Of a stretch of DNA of 64,000 nucleotides, positions 11,601 to 21,800 are shown one piece after another (within the stretch, counting starts at the first letter, position 1; the number at the start of each line of letters is the position of its first letter). The notes beneath the pieces were generated by a model, which saw only the letters and a program-made list of their open reading frames with translations, was not told the DNA's origin and made no database searches. Where the stretch lies: positions 1,462,066 through 1,526,065 of the forward strand of contig CACVBU010000603.1 in NCBI GenBank assembly GCA_902728285.1, written 5' to 3'. The translations under genes were made by a program, and so were the position numbers. This stretch comes from Clytia hemisphaerica (lineage: Eukaryota > Cnidaria > Hydrozoa > Leptothecata > Clytiidae).

Positions 11601-14448
11601 ACTGAGAAAACAATCTTTAAACTTGATGGAAGATTCGATGGGTATGTAAAATCGTTTTTTCCTTTTGTCTAAAATCACTTAAGGTCAAGTATACATTCAT
11701 GGCATTTTAGGTTTATTTATTGTATCGTTACCCTGAAAACCTGAAAATCATTTTGTAATGGCTGTCCCCCAAAATTAAATGTATTTTTTTGAAAAGTTGA
11801 TGAAACGGTTTTTAACAAAAACACCTTCATTATTTTATTATCATCATCATCTTTCGATCTACGTCCAAAAGGACCCTAGATCGGAAAAACAGTCTCAAGA
11901 GAAACAAGGTTAGATCGTGGAGCCGGAAAAGCAGGGGCTTGAACCCTGGTGCTGTTTAGAGGAGTCGTGACTGTTTCTTTCGATAGCTAAATGTTTCTAA
12001 TGCTCTGTGCCACTGGATACACCAAATGTCATAGATACACTAATTATTTATAACGACCCCAACTTTTATGGATTTCCTTCCTGGAGTATCCACCACTATG
12101 CACAAAAGAATATCTGGAATTATTTCAAAGGAATTAATGAAGGTATTATTAACTTTTTAGCTATGGCATTTTTGGCAAGCTTGAAATCGTGTCAAAGTAT
12201 CCAGAAAACGTAACTTGTATCAATGCTCTGTGTTTGTCTGAGAACAACGCTTTCTTTGCCGATAATGAGAATCTTTATTTCCAAGGTGAGTAAATATTTT
12301 ACAAAGTGAAATTTCTTACTGTTATCAAATCTTTTTCTCTTTGATTGGTATACTCATTTTGATGAGAAAATTCTCGGTTTAATCGTCTGCAAAAATACTC
12401 GAATCTGATTGGATGAACCAAACCTGCTTTGTGATCAGTTTGTGTAAGTGTATAGAGAAAATTGTCAAGAACGGAGGTTACACATTACGCCATACACACC
12501 GGCTACTGAAATAATAAATTGATAGTTGACTTTTTCTCCTTTAAGACCTGACGACAGGAGAGCTTAAAATCATCAAACATTGCCAAGTTCACACTATATC
12601 ACGTTTCAAGTCAGGAATCGTCTTCTCATTGCCAAAAGAACATAAAGTTTGTGTTTGGAATGATGACAAAGGACTTCAAGATTTGATTGGCTGTGGTAAG
12701 GCAGGATATGCTGACGGTAGAGCCCTTCAAAGTCAACTGCATCAACCTCTGGGAATATGTGTCGAGTTTGACAATGTTCTTTATATTGTGGACTACAAAA
12801 CGTCTTGTATAAAGATAGCTTCAACAATGGTCCACACAGCAACGTTTTTGTAGGCAATTGGCAAATTGTTGAGAGCATTCTCTATTCATGAGAAGAAAGG
12901 TATGACGTGTTTGTTTGTGCCATTTTAAACCTCCTCTTTTAAATCTTCAGTGTGAACTACCCTATTAGAAAGGGGGAGGGGTAAAGCTTTCCCGAAAATG
13001 TAACCCAGCTGGCACATAACGTTGTTTCAACGTCCATCCAACGTTCATAACGTCCATACACTCCATATATAACGTTAGACAAACGTAGAAACAACGTTGT
13101 GTATCAGCTGGGAAGGTATAAATAATAAAGCAAGGTAGATTTTCATAAAGAGGCGGGGTAAAGGGTTTTTAAAGGGAAATTTGTAACGATGGGAGACAGA
13201 ACTTGTAATTTGGTAAGTATTTAAAACATTACCCAAATTAGGGAATAACTTGCATCATTATATGTACAAGATTTGTTTTGACGAAAGTTCTTGAAAAAAG
13301 GCATTTTTCTTAGGACAGGTACATCCGTACATTTTAAGCAAAGGGGATCGGCGTAACGGATTGACCCATTGAAGGGGGAGCGATCCCTCTGTTACTATGA
13401 TTTACCATTCCATGCACGTATCGTTTAGTCGAATATTTTAAAAGTACTTTTTTTTCTAAGAAGTTTAATGCTGAAAACACCTCATATTCTAGGTGATTAC
13501 GAACTCAAAGCTCTTCCGGATGGATTAAAAATGATTTCACAATCACTTAATATCATTTCTGGATTCGAGCAAGATATTCGGACCAGCGGAAACAATGTTC
13601 CAGCTGTATTAACTGGTGCTCAAGGGTTCGTGTCTACAAAGTCCTTCGTGTCATTGCAGCTGACGGAATGGTCCATTACGAGACTGATTGAGAATCTTTC
13701 GTCGTTTAAATTCAACAACGCCAACTTTCTGAGCATGATGACCCTGTCTGTGGAGCATTTTCATTCCACCACACACGTGAAACATGTTCTAATGAGTCAG
13801 CTTCAATATGCAAGAGAATTCATGCGTGCAATAAAAGAATCTCTCAAGCGAACAAACCCTTGGTCGGCTCATTATTTCACCAGTAGAAAGGGGAGTTGGT
13901 ATCCTCCTCCAGAAGGAAGTTTCAACTTCAAAACGTTGGCAGCACTCCTTCCGAAAAAGAAATCTCATATCCCAATGGATAAACAGAAAGTCGAAAAATT
14001 ACAAACTTGGGCTAACAATTATACTAAAGCAGTTCGACAAAGAACGGTACGTCAAGAAACAACCATGGCGAAAATGGGGACATTACCACATTACATTTAC
14101 ACTACAAAACTGAGTGAAGTGATTGAGTCAACAAAAGCTTATCAAAGAGTCGAAAAAGATCAAACAATTGAGCGTAACCAAGACGATCAACAGAAGGAGT
14201 CATCATCAGTAGAAGCAGAGGAACCAGAAAAACCAGTGGAATCAGAAAAACCAATTAAAACAACGCGACCAGAAAAACCAGAGGAACCAGAAGAACCTGA
14301 TAAGTTTGATGAATCAGGCGATGAGGACGAAGTGATGAACGAACCCATCAATATGGACAATGCTCTTGACGAGGGATCTTTCTTCCTTGTTGGTCGCTCC
14401 TCGAGATTTGGTCGATCAATCAAAATTAACTCTAAATTGTTGTCTTAG
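5681..14448 (+). CDS. Zinc-finger / P-element-like transposase core / NHL-propeller protein (nine exons)
   Basis: Proposed exons: 5681-5817, 6994-7163, 7580-7723, 7889-8059, 8431-8629, 9548-11641, 12161-12285, 12546-12899, 13493-14448. All junctions are GT/AG, phases match throughout, and the total is 4,350 nt (1,449 residues plus stop). Domains: unknown N-terminal module (1-150); C2HC finger (C183, C186, H208/H209, C213); Lys/Pro-rich linker and very acidic stretch (to about 300); RNase-H-like core with NDGTALKP (D499), TTDCEEGN (D665) and PDTPHLGK (D698); cysteine-rich insert (about 590-655); SAP-like segment (about 882-917); NHL-type propeller blades (about 799-1110); helical C-terminal domain and Glu/Pro/Lys tail. 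One in-frame TAG (12851-12853, codon 1116) interrupts it. The likely role is DNA-binding transposase or a domesticated derivative. The core assignment is inferred from motif order, not from an alignment. Confidence 0.65.
6377..6676. mobile_element. 300 bp G-run element in intron 1, TGACCCTTA internal words
   Basis: The left end is GGGAGGGGGTACTAGG and the right end CCTAGGTACCCCCCCCCC, an inverted pair. Inside, TGACCCTTA/GACCCTT-type words recur about four times in one orientation. The plan (G-run termini, same-strand internal words) matches the elements at 2.1, 35.1 and 53.4 kb, but the word differs. Confidence 0.55.
7799..7888 (+). other. Alternative acceptor extension with in-frame stop
   Basis: Two acceptors follow exon 3: TATAG at 7794-7798 and TGTAG at 7884-7888. 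Using the first adds exactly 90 nt in the same frame but brings TAA at 7822-7824, giving a protein of about 158 residues without the zinc finger. Using the second continues the long frame. The gap in coding quality between the two acceptors suggests that the downstream site is the productive one. Confidence 0.45.
8694..8699 (+). terminator. AATAAA after the short isoform
   Basis: AATAAA lies 61 nt past the TAA made when intron 5 is retained. It supports a genuine short transcript. Confidence 0.5.
8749..8970. mobile_element. MITE, ACACCCCTGTCT family (copy 1)
   Basis: It starts ACACCCCTGTCTCAATGCC and ends near CTCTGTGACGCTGAG, a degraded form of the family's right end (GGGTCTGTGACACAGGGG). 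It lies in intron 5. Better copies are at 31099-31414 and 25339-25565. Confidence 0.6.
8990..9135. mobile_element. Truncated end of a piggyBac-like MITE
   Basis: About 140 bp ending TCTGACTGTGGTCAGAGCCC is the reverse complement of the left end of the element at 58665-59374, with clear but diverged similarity. The TTAA expected outside the terminus is not intact here. Confidence 0.5.
9548..11641 (+). CDS. Exon 6: P-element-like RNase-H core with cysteine-rich insert
   Basis: This 2,094 nt exon opens at TTTTAG|C and closes at GG|GTATGT. In order it contains an acidic start (DPDPDPDD), a helical region ending in YLGGKKTFNFVRGP, a glycine-rich QGRMPNASRDF segment, NDGTALKP and then FDPVSKTNVGL, LSLPISVEY and KTGEKLKEMF, a zinc-ribbon-like set of about 14 Cys, TTDCEEGNKQMF, then PDTPHLGKSFKASFSNW and a helical domain (VRNKDRQDPIAVLKL). 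The order matches THAP9/P-element transposases: first Asp, second Asp in a T-x-D-x2-x2-N block, then D-x2-H-x2-K leading into a helical insertion. GMYPSPLDVCLGPYGFLYIL begins the propeller. Confidence 0.6.
12161..12899 (+). CDS. Exons 7-8: NHL-type propeller blades, with an in-frame TAG
   Basis: Exons 12161-12285 and 12546-12899 are separated by a phase-1 intron. The second has an NHL signature: GKAGYADGRALQ, then QPLGICVEFDNVLYIVDY, typical of TRIM/NHL-type blades that bind RNA or protein. TAG at 12851-12853 falls between ATFL and AIGKLL. The frame on both sides reads naturally and joins exon 9 in phase, so the stop looks like a recent CAG-to-TAG change, an assembly error or a recoded codon rather than a true end. 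Confidence 0.6.
13004..13112. mobile_element. 109 bp MITE with CCCAGCTGGCAC termini, AACGTT-rich
   Basis: The inverted termini are CCCAGCTGGCACATAACGTT (left) and AACGTTGTGTATCAGCTGGG (right). The middle has several ACGT words. A longer relative ends at 30741 with GTTGTGTGCCGGCTGGG. It lies in intron 8 of the large gene. Confidence 0.65.
13493..14448 (+). CDS. Exon 9: helical C-terminal domain with Glu/Pro/Lys tail
   Basis: The acceptor TATTCTAG precedes GTGATTAC and supplies phase 1. About 200 helical residues follow (EWSITRLIENLSS, HFHSTTHVKHVLMSQLQYAREF, RKGSWYPPPEGSF). After a basic patch comes a low-complexity run built from E-P-E-K-P units and a final R-S-S-R-F-G-R-S stretch. I do not recognise the helical domain. 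The stop TAG is at 14446-14448 and AATAAA signals follow at 14536-14546. Confidence 0.7.
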
Positions 14449-14535
14449 GATATTGTCTTATAGGATACTGTCTGTATATATATATGGTGAAGATTAGAGA
14501 TCTGACCTCAAGGAGAGAAAGTGTTGAAAATACGA

Positions 14536-14546
14536 AATAAAATAAA
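14536..14546 (+). terminator. Overlapping AATAAA signals after the full-length frame
   Basis: GAAATAAAATAAAG holds two overlapping polyadenylation signals, about 90 nt after the stop at 14448. Confidence 0.6.
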
Positions 14547-14839
14547 GATGAAACATAAAAAGGCACTAATATTTTTATAATTATACGTTTTATATTCGTC
14601 TATGGTCCGGAAAAACCTCTTAATTTTTTGGTATAGTCCAACTATTATGAAAAGTCGAGATACCTTAAGGGAACTAATTTTGCCTGGAACTAATTTTCAC
14701 TTTTTTCGTGGTTTTTCGGCAAAATCATAATCATACTGTTGATGAGTGAGCTAAACGTCTTTTGCCAAATAAAGGGTCATGATATAAATCTTTGGAGTTC
14801 ACATTACCAAACTATCAACTTTCTTGGTTTTACGAAAAT

Positions 14840-14939
14840 TCTTCACGGGATCGGTATTTTCGGAAAAAAACCACGGGATGACGGGATTTCCTCGAAAAAT
14901 TTACGGGATGACGGGATTCAAGATTGCCGTACGCCCCCC
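14840..14939 (+). repeat. Right terminal/subterminal repeat array
   Basis: CACGGGATCGGTATTTTCGG, CCACGGGATGACGGGATTTC and TTACGGGATGACGGGATTC precede the terminal CCGTACGCCCCCC. The words are the same as in the left array at 5165-5345, and in the same orientation, which ties the two ends together. Confidence 0.6.
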
Positions 14940-14947
14940 ACTCTCTC

Positions 14948-17466
14948 TTGTTAAACAATTTGTAGCGCAAGATTTTATTTTCAATGCTTATATCAAGATC
15001 CAAAAACGTTGCATGTGTTCCATGATGCATTTATATTTTAGCAATTTGTATTGATGTTTCTATGGCAGGTTTGAAAACCTTTGCATAAACCTGATTCAAG
15101 TTAAGTTTTTCTTGAGTATTATTTTCGTCTAAAGCAGCGCTGCCCCTGAGTTAATAAAAAAGTTACCGGAATAATTTATGCCCTTGGGCAAAGACGTTGA
15201 CAAAAATATGACAGAATTAAGCAGTCCAATTAAATTTGTCTTCCTATTTTTCTAATCAAGTTCTAGTAACTGGATATTGTCAATTATATTGAGAAGATAA
15301 ATGTCTTCCAAACAGTGAGAGAAAGAGTACTCAACCGAACTGTTGCCTTGATTATTCTAGTGAACAGCTGGCCATCACCATCAAATTATATTCCGAAAAA
15401 AAAGAAGCTATTGCAGTGCAAACCGCTCTAAATGTCGCGTGGTGAATGACCATGAGCACTTGTGAAATTTTACTGCAGAATGCAAGAGAATATTGAAAAG
15501 CACATTTTGGATTAAAGTTTTTTTTAGAAATTTGATGACGTCAGCAGAAATAAGTAAAAAACGCATTTTTGCAAAAATATACTGACGTCAGCAAAATTTC
15601 AAAATATTTTTTGATTTAAAATGTGCCTATTCATAATATCCTACTTTGGTTAAAATTTCAGCATCTAAAATTAAGCCAATTTAAAGTTATTTAAAAAATA
15701 AGTTTTGCTGACGTCAGCTTTTTTACATTTGTTGTAAGTCTTATTCATATATCTTTATTTAGGCAAGCAAAACAATTATTGAACAGCACTTTTCATATTC
15801 TACACCCTAATACGCTTCCAAAAAGGTATGAATAACACCTCTTGGTGAGTGCTATTGGTGTTTAAAAATTACGAAAAATTTGGACAGGCCTTAAAATGCC
15901 TGACTTGACTGGCCATTTCAGATGCACTTTTTAATGTAGTTTTCGAAAAACGTTTGGTTTCATATGTTCTGCTTGTGGCATTTTGAGTAAAATTGAGCTT
16001 TCTCTCGAAATTCTGCCTGCTTGAAAAAGCCTTTAAAAAAGGATTTTTCCATAAACTTTGCCATTTTTTGACACATGTTTGCTTATTTTTCAGCTAAAAA
16101 ATAAATTTTCGTAAATCACAACTTAGAAGTTAACAAATTTTCAAAAAAATTCAAAAGTTTCCATTTTTAGGTCAATTTGTAACAATTTAAGGGTCTGGAA
16201 ATTTTGGAAGTGTTAGTTTTCAGGACTTCAAATGTGGCTTAAATTAGACAAAGACCAAAAAAAAATTCAAATTTGCTTTGAAATAACTCAGAATATTACG
16301 CAAATTATGAAAAAAAATCATTTCAGACAGTTTTGGAAAATTTGGGTTTTCCCAAAAGTGCCCCTGGTTGCCCACAGTGCGGTGGGGGGGGGGTTGGAAT
16401 TAAAATGTCCTGGGTGGAAAAATTTTGAAAACGAGGCTAATACAGCAGAATAAGAACAAAAAAGGGGACTTTCGAAAACTTGTTCTCAAAAATTAATAAG
16501 CGGGGGGGGGGGGTTGGAATAGAAATGTCCTGAAAAATTTTCAAAAAATTAATTAGCAGGGGGACGGCTATTAGGTACCCGAGAGTATGTGGCCAGGGGG
16601 GAATTGCCCCCTTCTGACTTTTCCCTAATGCGGGAAGACTGTTTGACTATGAAATTTTCTTTTTGACTTTTTCTGAAATAATGTTAGAAAGTAAAATTAA
16701 CAAAATCAGCCTCATCAAAAAGTTTTTCCTGCAGTCTCGGTGGCAGCCAATATTACACAAATTCCCTAAATATGCAAATGGCCATAAAACTGAACTACTT
16801 GGACTTATGACTTATGGGCTGAAATTTTGCACAGTGACTCACTTTCAGATGTAGATTATTATAATTCAGTAATAATTTCTCCAAAATGAGGCTATTTCAA
16901 GATGGCGTCTGGTCGGGTGGGGCCGAGAATCCGTTTTGGTCGCTTTGACGATAATGGCCTAATTTTCAAAGAAAAATGTAGTGAAAGTGTCGTTTTTGTA
17001 TCTGTTTATGGTTTCTTATTTTTTATGATATTCTGAATTTTTTGTATAAAATTTCAGCTTTCTAGCTGAAAGGCAAAAGAAGGTTGAAAAATCAGACAGC
17101 CGCAGCGGTGTCGCCATCTTAAAAAAAATAAGATTTTGAAATTTTTACATTTGAATAACTTTTTGCTGATAGAGTTAAAAAAAAACAGCTGAAAAATATT
17201 TTACCACTCAAAATCTAAAGATAACCTCTATCTTACCAGTTTTCCCAGATTTTTGTCATATCGTGACGTGACTATGCATTTTTTGAAAAATATTTTGATG
17301 CCATTTTCTTCCCATAACAAAGTTTTTATTTGCCAACTTTCATTTGAAAAGGTTAAGCCAATCTTGAGATAATCATGTAGCTCAAAACTTTTGTTTGAGG
17401 GAGTTAACCTTCTGCTCTACTAGCCAGTAAGACAAGCTGATTGATTAAAGTTATTTTACTTTTCAG
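14948..17466. other. Non-coding stretch
   Basis: AT-rich sequence with many stops in all frames. It holds three TGACGTCA palindromes (15536, 15583, 15709) and two direct copies of a G-run followed by TTGGAAT.A.AATGTCCTG (16384 and 16502). I see no convincing exon before 17467. Confidence 0.5.
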
Positions 17467-17562
17467 ATAATAGGGGCTGACTCGAAAAAGTTAGCACACC
17501 TGGCTGATGATGCTGAACTATGTCAATATATTGAGGAGACTGGTGAATTTATGCAATTTACC
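17467..17562 (+). CDS. Orphan coding exon, gene unknown
   Basis: A strong acceptor (TTACTTTTCAG) and donor (GTGAGT) bound 96 nt that are open in one frame. The 32 residues begin IIGADSKKLAHLADDAEL and end EETGEFMQFT, with protein-like composition in a region otherwise full of stops. I do not recognise the family and could not find partner exons nearby. It may belong to a long-intron gene or be a transposon relic. Confidence 0.4.
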
Positions 17563-18097
17563 GTGAGTTTCGACTTCTTTTAAATATTTCCACTCACATA
17601 TTAATTTCATATGTTAGTTACTAGCTTCTCTCGAGTTTTTTTTCACAATGATTCATATTTGAATTTGAAATTTCAGGCTCAAAATAACATCTTATCACTG
17701 TTTAGAAACATACACGCTTTTTTTATAAGAACCAGTAAACTTATTGGCTCAGGCTGGGCTGCTCCTAATTTTCGAAATTTTCAGGCTTAAATGTTTTTAT
17801 TGTAATATGACTTATAAATGGAACATTTCTTTCATTTTAGGCCTGCAATGTTCTTAATTGTGATTAGTTTTGTCGCTAGCTTGGGGATAACTGAATAGAA
17901 CAGAATATTAACCTTTAAAGTTAAAGAATTTTCAAGGTGTAACAGTGTAACATATAGACCATGGTCACACGTTGCAGTTCAGTTTCGCTCTGAAACAAAA
18001 TGGTTCCCAATTAAGTGTGAACGTCAAAATTCGAAACGTCAAAAAAGAAGACGTTACAAAACAAAACTGATTTGAACTGTTTCTACGATGGCCCTGA

Positions 18098-18280
18098 GAT
18101 GTCACTGTTTCGTCACAAAATCTCAGTGTTTTATCACAAAATATTTTAGTTTCATCACAAAAATTTTTAGTTTCATCACAAATTTTTTAGTTTTGTCACA
18201 AAAATTCTTAGTTTCATCACAAAATTTTAGTGTTTCATCACAGAATTTCACTGTTTCGTCACAAAAATTTAGGTGTTTCA
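18098..18280. repeat. Minisatellite, about eight units of 20-23 bp
   Basis: Units of the form TTTCATCACAAAAATTTTTAG repeat head to tail with substitutions. The open frame across it merely reflects the repeat. Confidence 0.85.
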
Positions 18281-18811
18281 TTATTGATATATTTTTTTAT
18301 GAAACTAAAATGAACTTTTTTTCTTGTGGCGGTAGGACCAGGCGAAAACTGGATCAGGCGCAAAAACCTGTTTTCATATTATTTTGCGAAAAAGAAATAC
18401 AAAGATAACTGAGAAGCTCGTTTTTCATAGGAATTAGTTTTCGGGAATCAGCACATCTCTCTGGTCAGCCAAAAGATTTTTTTCTCGCCATTTAATTTCG
18501 CGAATTAAGGGGGTTAAATTTTCTAGACACAAAATTTTCTGACATTGAAGTAGGGAATATTAGGCTATAGGAAGGAGGCTTTCTCAATTAGCTGCAAGAA
18601 ATGTTTCTCTTAAGTAAACTTTTCACTTTACTGAGATTCTTGAAAAGCTTATGATATGAAATTATTTTACCCGGTCAGTAATTCAATTCTCTAAATCATA
18701 TTCAAAGTTCAAGGCGTAAAGTAAATGCCTTTTAATCTATTTCTTTATTCAAAGTCAAAAATTTGGCTGTTCTGAAAAAAAATCTGACCACGTGACCAGG
18801 TCAACCATATT
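18281..18811. other. Non-coding stretch
   Basis: AT-rich sequence between the minisatellite and the piggyBac terminus. I see no exon, repeat or RNA gene. Confidence 0.4.
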
Positions 18812-18815
18812 TTAA

Positions 18816-21800
18816 CCCTTTGACTCCCCTTAATTCTAATAAATCAGCCCCCGTGCGCGCAGTGTTTTTTGCAAAAACGCACTATTTCCAAAAAAAGCCG
18901 GTTCTCAACACCAGAGCTAGCTAGAGACTTAAAATAAAAAGCATTTGAAAGCTAAATGAATCTATTTTCATAAAATCAAAGAGAAATAGGCCTATCAGGT
19001 ACACAAATTTAACAATATTTTAGCAAAATTTATGTAAAAAAAATGCTAATTTCAAAAAATTGCATTTTTCGGACACTTTCCGTAAATAAAAAAAATAAAA
19101 GTGGGGAGAAGTCTTTCCTAATTGAAACCAACTGCTGAAATAGGTTCACTATATGATACCAAAATAGAAAATCGTAGAGAATTGGCCTTCATTTGGTCAC
19201 ACGGAGGAATTTTCACTGTCAAAATCTTCAATTATTTCAAAAAAATGCCGGTTTTTTGAGAAAAAAATACAACAAATGTACACAGTATCCTATCATTGAA
19301 AATATGGAATGAACAGCTGTAAAAGCTAATATAAATACCAAAAGTAGGTAAAATATAACAAAATATAAATGTTTTTGCTAAAAACAGTCATTTTGAACCA
19401 AGCAAATAGCAATAAATCAAATCAAGTCATCGCGGTGTCAGTACGGATGTAGGAGTCAATAAAATTCAGTCTTCGTGTTCACTAAGCCCATCCTCTGATT
19501 CAGTTACCTCTTCTGTTTCAGAGGAAACAGGGTCATTGTCATAGTTTTTAGCATAGTGCTTCTTTGTGTGGTAGATCCTGAAGCATACTTCATAGCATAG
19601 TGGTATGTTGCATTTCGGACAGTAGTGAGACGTGTCAACGCGCTTTCCCATCATTGTGCATCAATGGCATTTTTTCCGTTTCCGTTTGGTGTCAGGAGGT
19701 TGAATGGGTATGAACTCACTGAAATGCTTTCCCTTCAACCTCAAAGGGTTGTCAATGGTGGTTTGTTTAACCTTAGGTGTGTAGCCTCCAGGGCCTTTAG
19801 GGCCTTCATCGTGAAGGTGATGCATTATGATGGCATTGACTAGCTGCTCCCGGAAATCGTAGTGGGTTTTCTTGCTTTCATTGAGCTGTTTCCAAATCAC
19901 GTACGCGTTGTAAATGCAGAAGTCCATAAAGACTTCAGCGAGCTTGCGGTACCATTTGACTCCTTTGCGGGCTAAAGCATACGGCACAATCACCCGGCTG
20001 AGATTATCAATGCCTCCCATCGTTTTATTGTACTCTACGATGACGTCAGGCTTGCGGATTGGCTGTTTGGTGGAATGGTGCAATTTTTCGGTTTCTTGAA
20101 TTTGCGCTGTGTGTTTTGTTGATAACATCGAGACAACTTTCTTCTTTTTCGTTTTGTAGGCATCGTTCCACCTCATAACCATGTAGGTTTTATCACAATA
20201 CTTCACTTCTGCTGGCTCCCCCACCCCTTTGACAGGATTCCACTGCCAAAAATCTTCAGGTAGACCTTCATTTTTTCTCAAATTACCGTAGGCGTCAGTA
20301 CCATTTTTGTACAATGCTTTCAGTAATTCGGGAGAGGTATACAAATTATCCAGAGCAAGATTGTATCCTTTGTTGTAGTATCCAGTCATAAGTGATAGGA
20401 CAACTTTGGATGGGTTGGTGTACTCAAGAAAGTTTTTCGGTAAGGGTACGTCTGGTGCAGGGTAGATAGTATCAGCACCAGTGTACACGATGAAATCACT
20501 AAGGTAGCCAGTGCTGCTTTCGCATAGCATGTAGATTTTGATGCCATACCTCTCTCTCTTGTTTGGGATGTACATCCGGAACCTCAAGCGTCCTTTCCAG
20601 AGAGTGAGGTACTAATCGACGGCAACGTGTTGGGTGGGTACATAGACTCCCCGGAATTTAGTGCGGAGCGATTGCAAAAACGTATCTAGTGTGGTCGTGT
20701 TACAAAAATACAGGCTGTTTGTAGGAAAAGAATAAGATCCAGCTGAAACTTTCTCCAGACCTTCTCGATAGGATGGTTATGCCTCAGGAAAAATTCCCCT
20801 AAAATCCCACTGGTGGAACATCCTTTTTTTGGGACATTTCTTTTTTCCCCAGGCAAAATCCTAAGGGCGAAATTTTTTGAAAATTTCAAACTCATTTTTA
20901 GACATTATCAAGTATACCATTCGAAAGCTCTCGAAAAACTATATAGAAGACTTTTAAACGGGTATAGCCGATTTCCTTACCTAACTCGAGATATTTCATG
21001 CGCAAGTTCCACTTTTCGCCACATTTTGGTTATTTTGGTCTAAAATTGACCATATATAGCATCTTCTGCGTGAATTATCTTGACTTAGGTAATGAAATCG
21101 GCTATACCCGTTTAAAAGTCTTCTATATAGTTTTTCGAGAGCTTTCGAATGGTATACTTGATAATGTCTGAAAATGAGTTTGAAATTTTCAAAAAATTTT
21201 GCCCTTAGGGTTTTGCCTGGGGAAAAAAGAAATGTCCCAAAAAAAGGATGTTCCACCAGTGGGATTTTAGGGGAATTTTTCCTGAGGCATAGCCATCCTA
21301 TAGAGAAGGTCTGGAGAAAGTTTCAGCTGGATCTTATTTTTTTCCCTTAAATTATGCTAGACAACCCCACTAATCAAGCTTTGATAGACTGGCTTCAGGA
21401 TTCTCGCTCAAGGGATCAGTGAAGTGAATCATCGAATCTGCTCAAATCTGTCCCTTCTCATAAGACGACTGAAGATATGTGTGGTGATGATGAATTTCCT
21501 ACTCCAATAAAGGTGGTATCGGGGTTTGTGAATCATTCCCATAAGAATTTGCAAGCAAAAATAGACCCATAATTCATCCTTGGTAAGATCAGTCCATAAA
21601 GCAAAAATACTTCTATGGGTGTTTGCCATTCTTTCCTTGACCTCGGGAAGGTCTCTAACCAGAGCAGCATATGTATTTGTGTGCTTCACGATGTCCTCAA
21701 TCAATGTATCTGTTAGAAAGACTTTCAAAATTTCTAACGGGCAAGTCGGGTCGTAAGTTTCAATCACTATCCCAAGATCTCCAGTAAATGGAAATTCACG

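Larger units (their letters stand above)
5149..14939 (+). mobile_element. Candidate autonomous DNA transposon, 9.8 kb, G-run inverted termini
   Basis: The left end is nine G plus CGTACGG (5149-5164) and the right end is CCGTACGCCCCCC (14927-14939), an inverted pair. Inside both ends lies the same short word family (CGGGAT.ACGG, ACGGTATTT), in the same orientation at 5165-5345 and 14848-14925. The immediate 8 bp flanks are CGTCTCTC on the left and ACTCTCTC on the right, identical at 6 of 8 positions, as expected for an aged 8 bp target duplication. The interior holds a single multi-exon gene with a P-element-like core. Small elements with the same terminus style occur at 2.1, 6.4, 35.1 and 53.4 kb. 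The alternative, a host gene flanked by two unrelated small elements, cannot be excluded, because 5149-5355 could be a separate short copy. Confidence 0.55.

Noticed and set aside
11860..11990. tRNA-like sequence with a B-box-like GGTTCAAGCCC on the minus strand
   Set aside because: No convincing A box or cloverleaf; at best a SINE relic.
12007..12150. Possible cassette exon in intron 6 of the large gene (YNDPNFYGFPSW-containing frame ending at a GTATTA donor)
   Set aside because: Its phase does not fit between exons 6 and 7, which already join in phase without it.
12840..12860. 24 nt GT...AG segment that would remove the TAG in frame
   Set aside because: Far too short for a spliceosomal intron.
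18088..18408. 106-codon open frame
   Set aside because: Its repetitive protein is just the translation of the 20-23 bp minisatellite.
20813..21256. Two mirror-image reading frames (MEHPFFGTFLFSPG...)
   Set aside because: They are the two arms of a foldback element read from either side.
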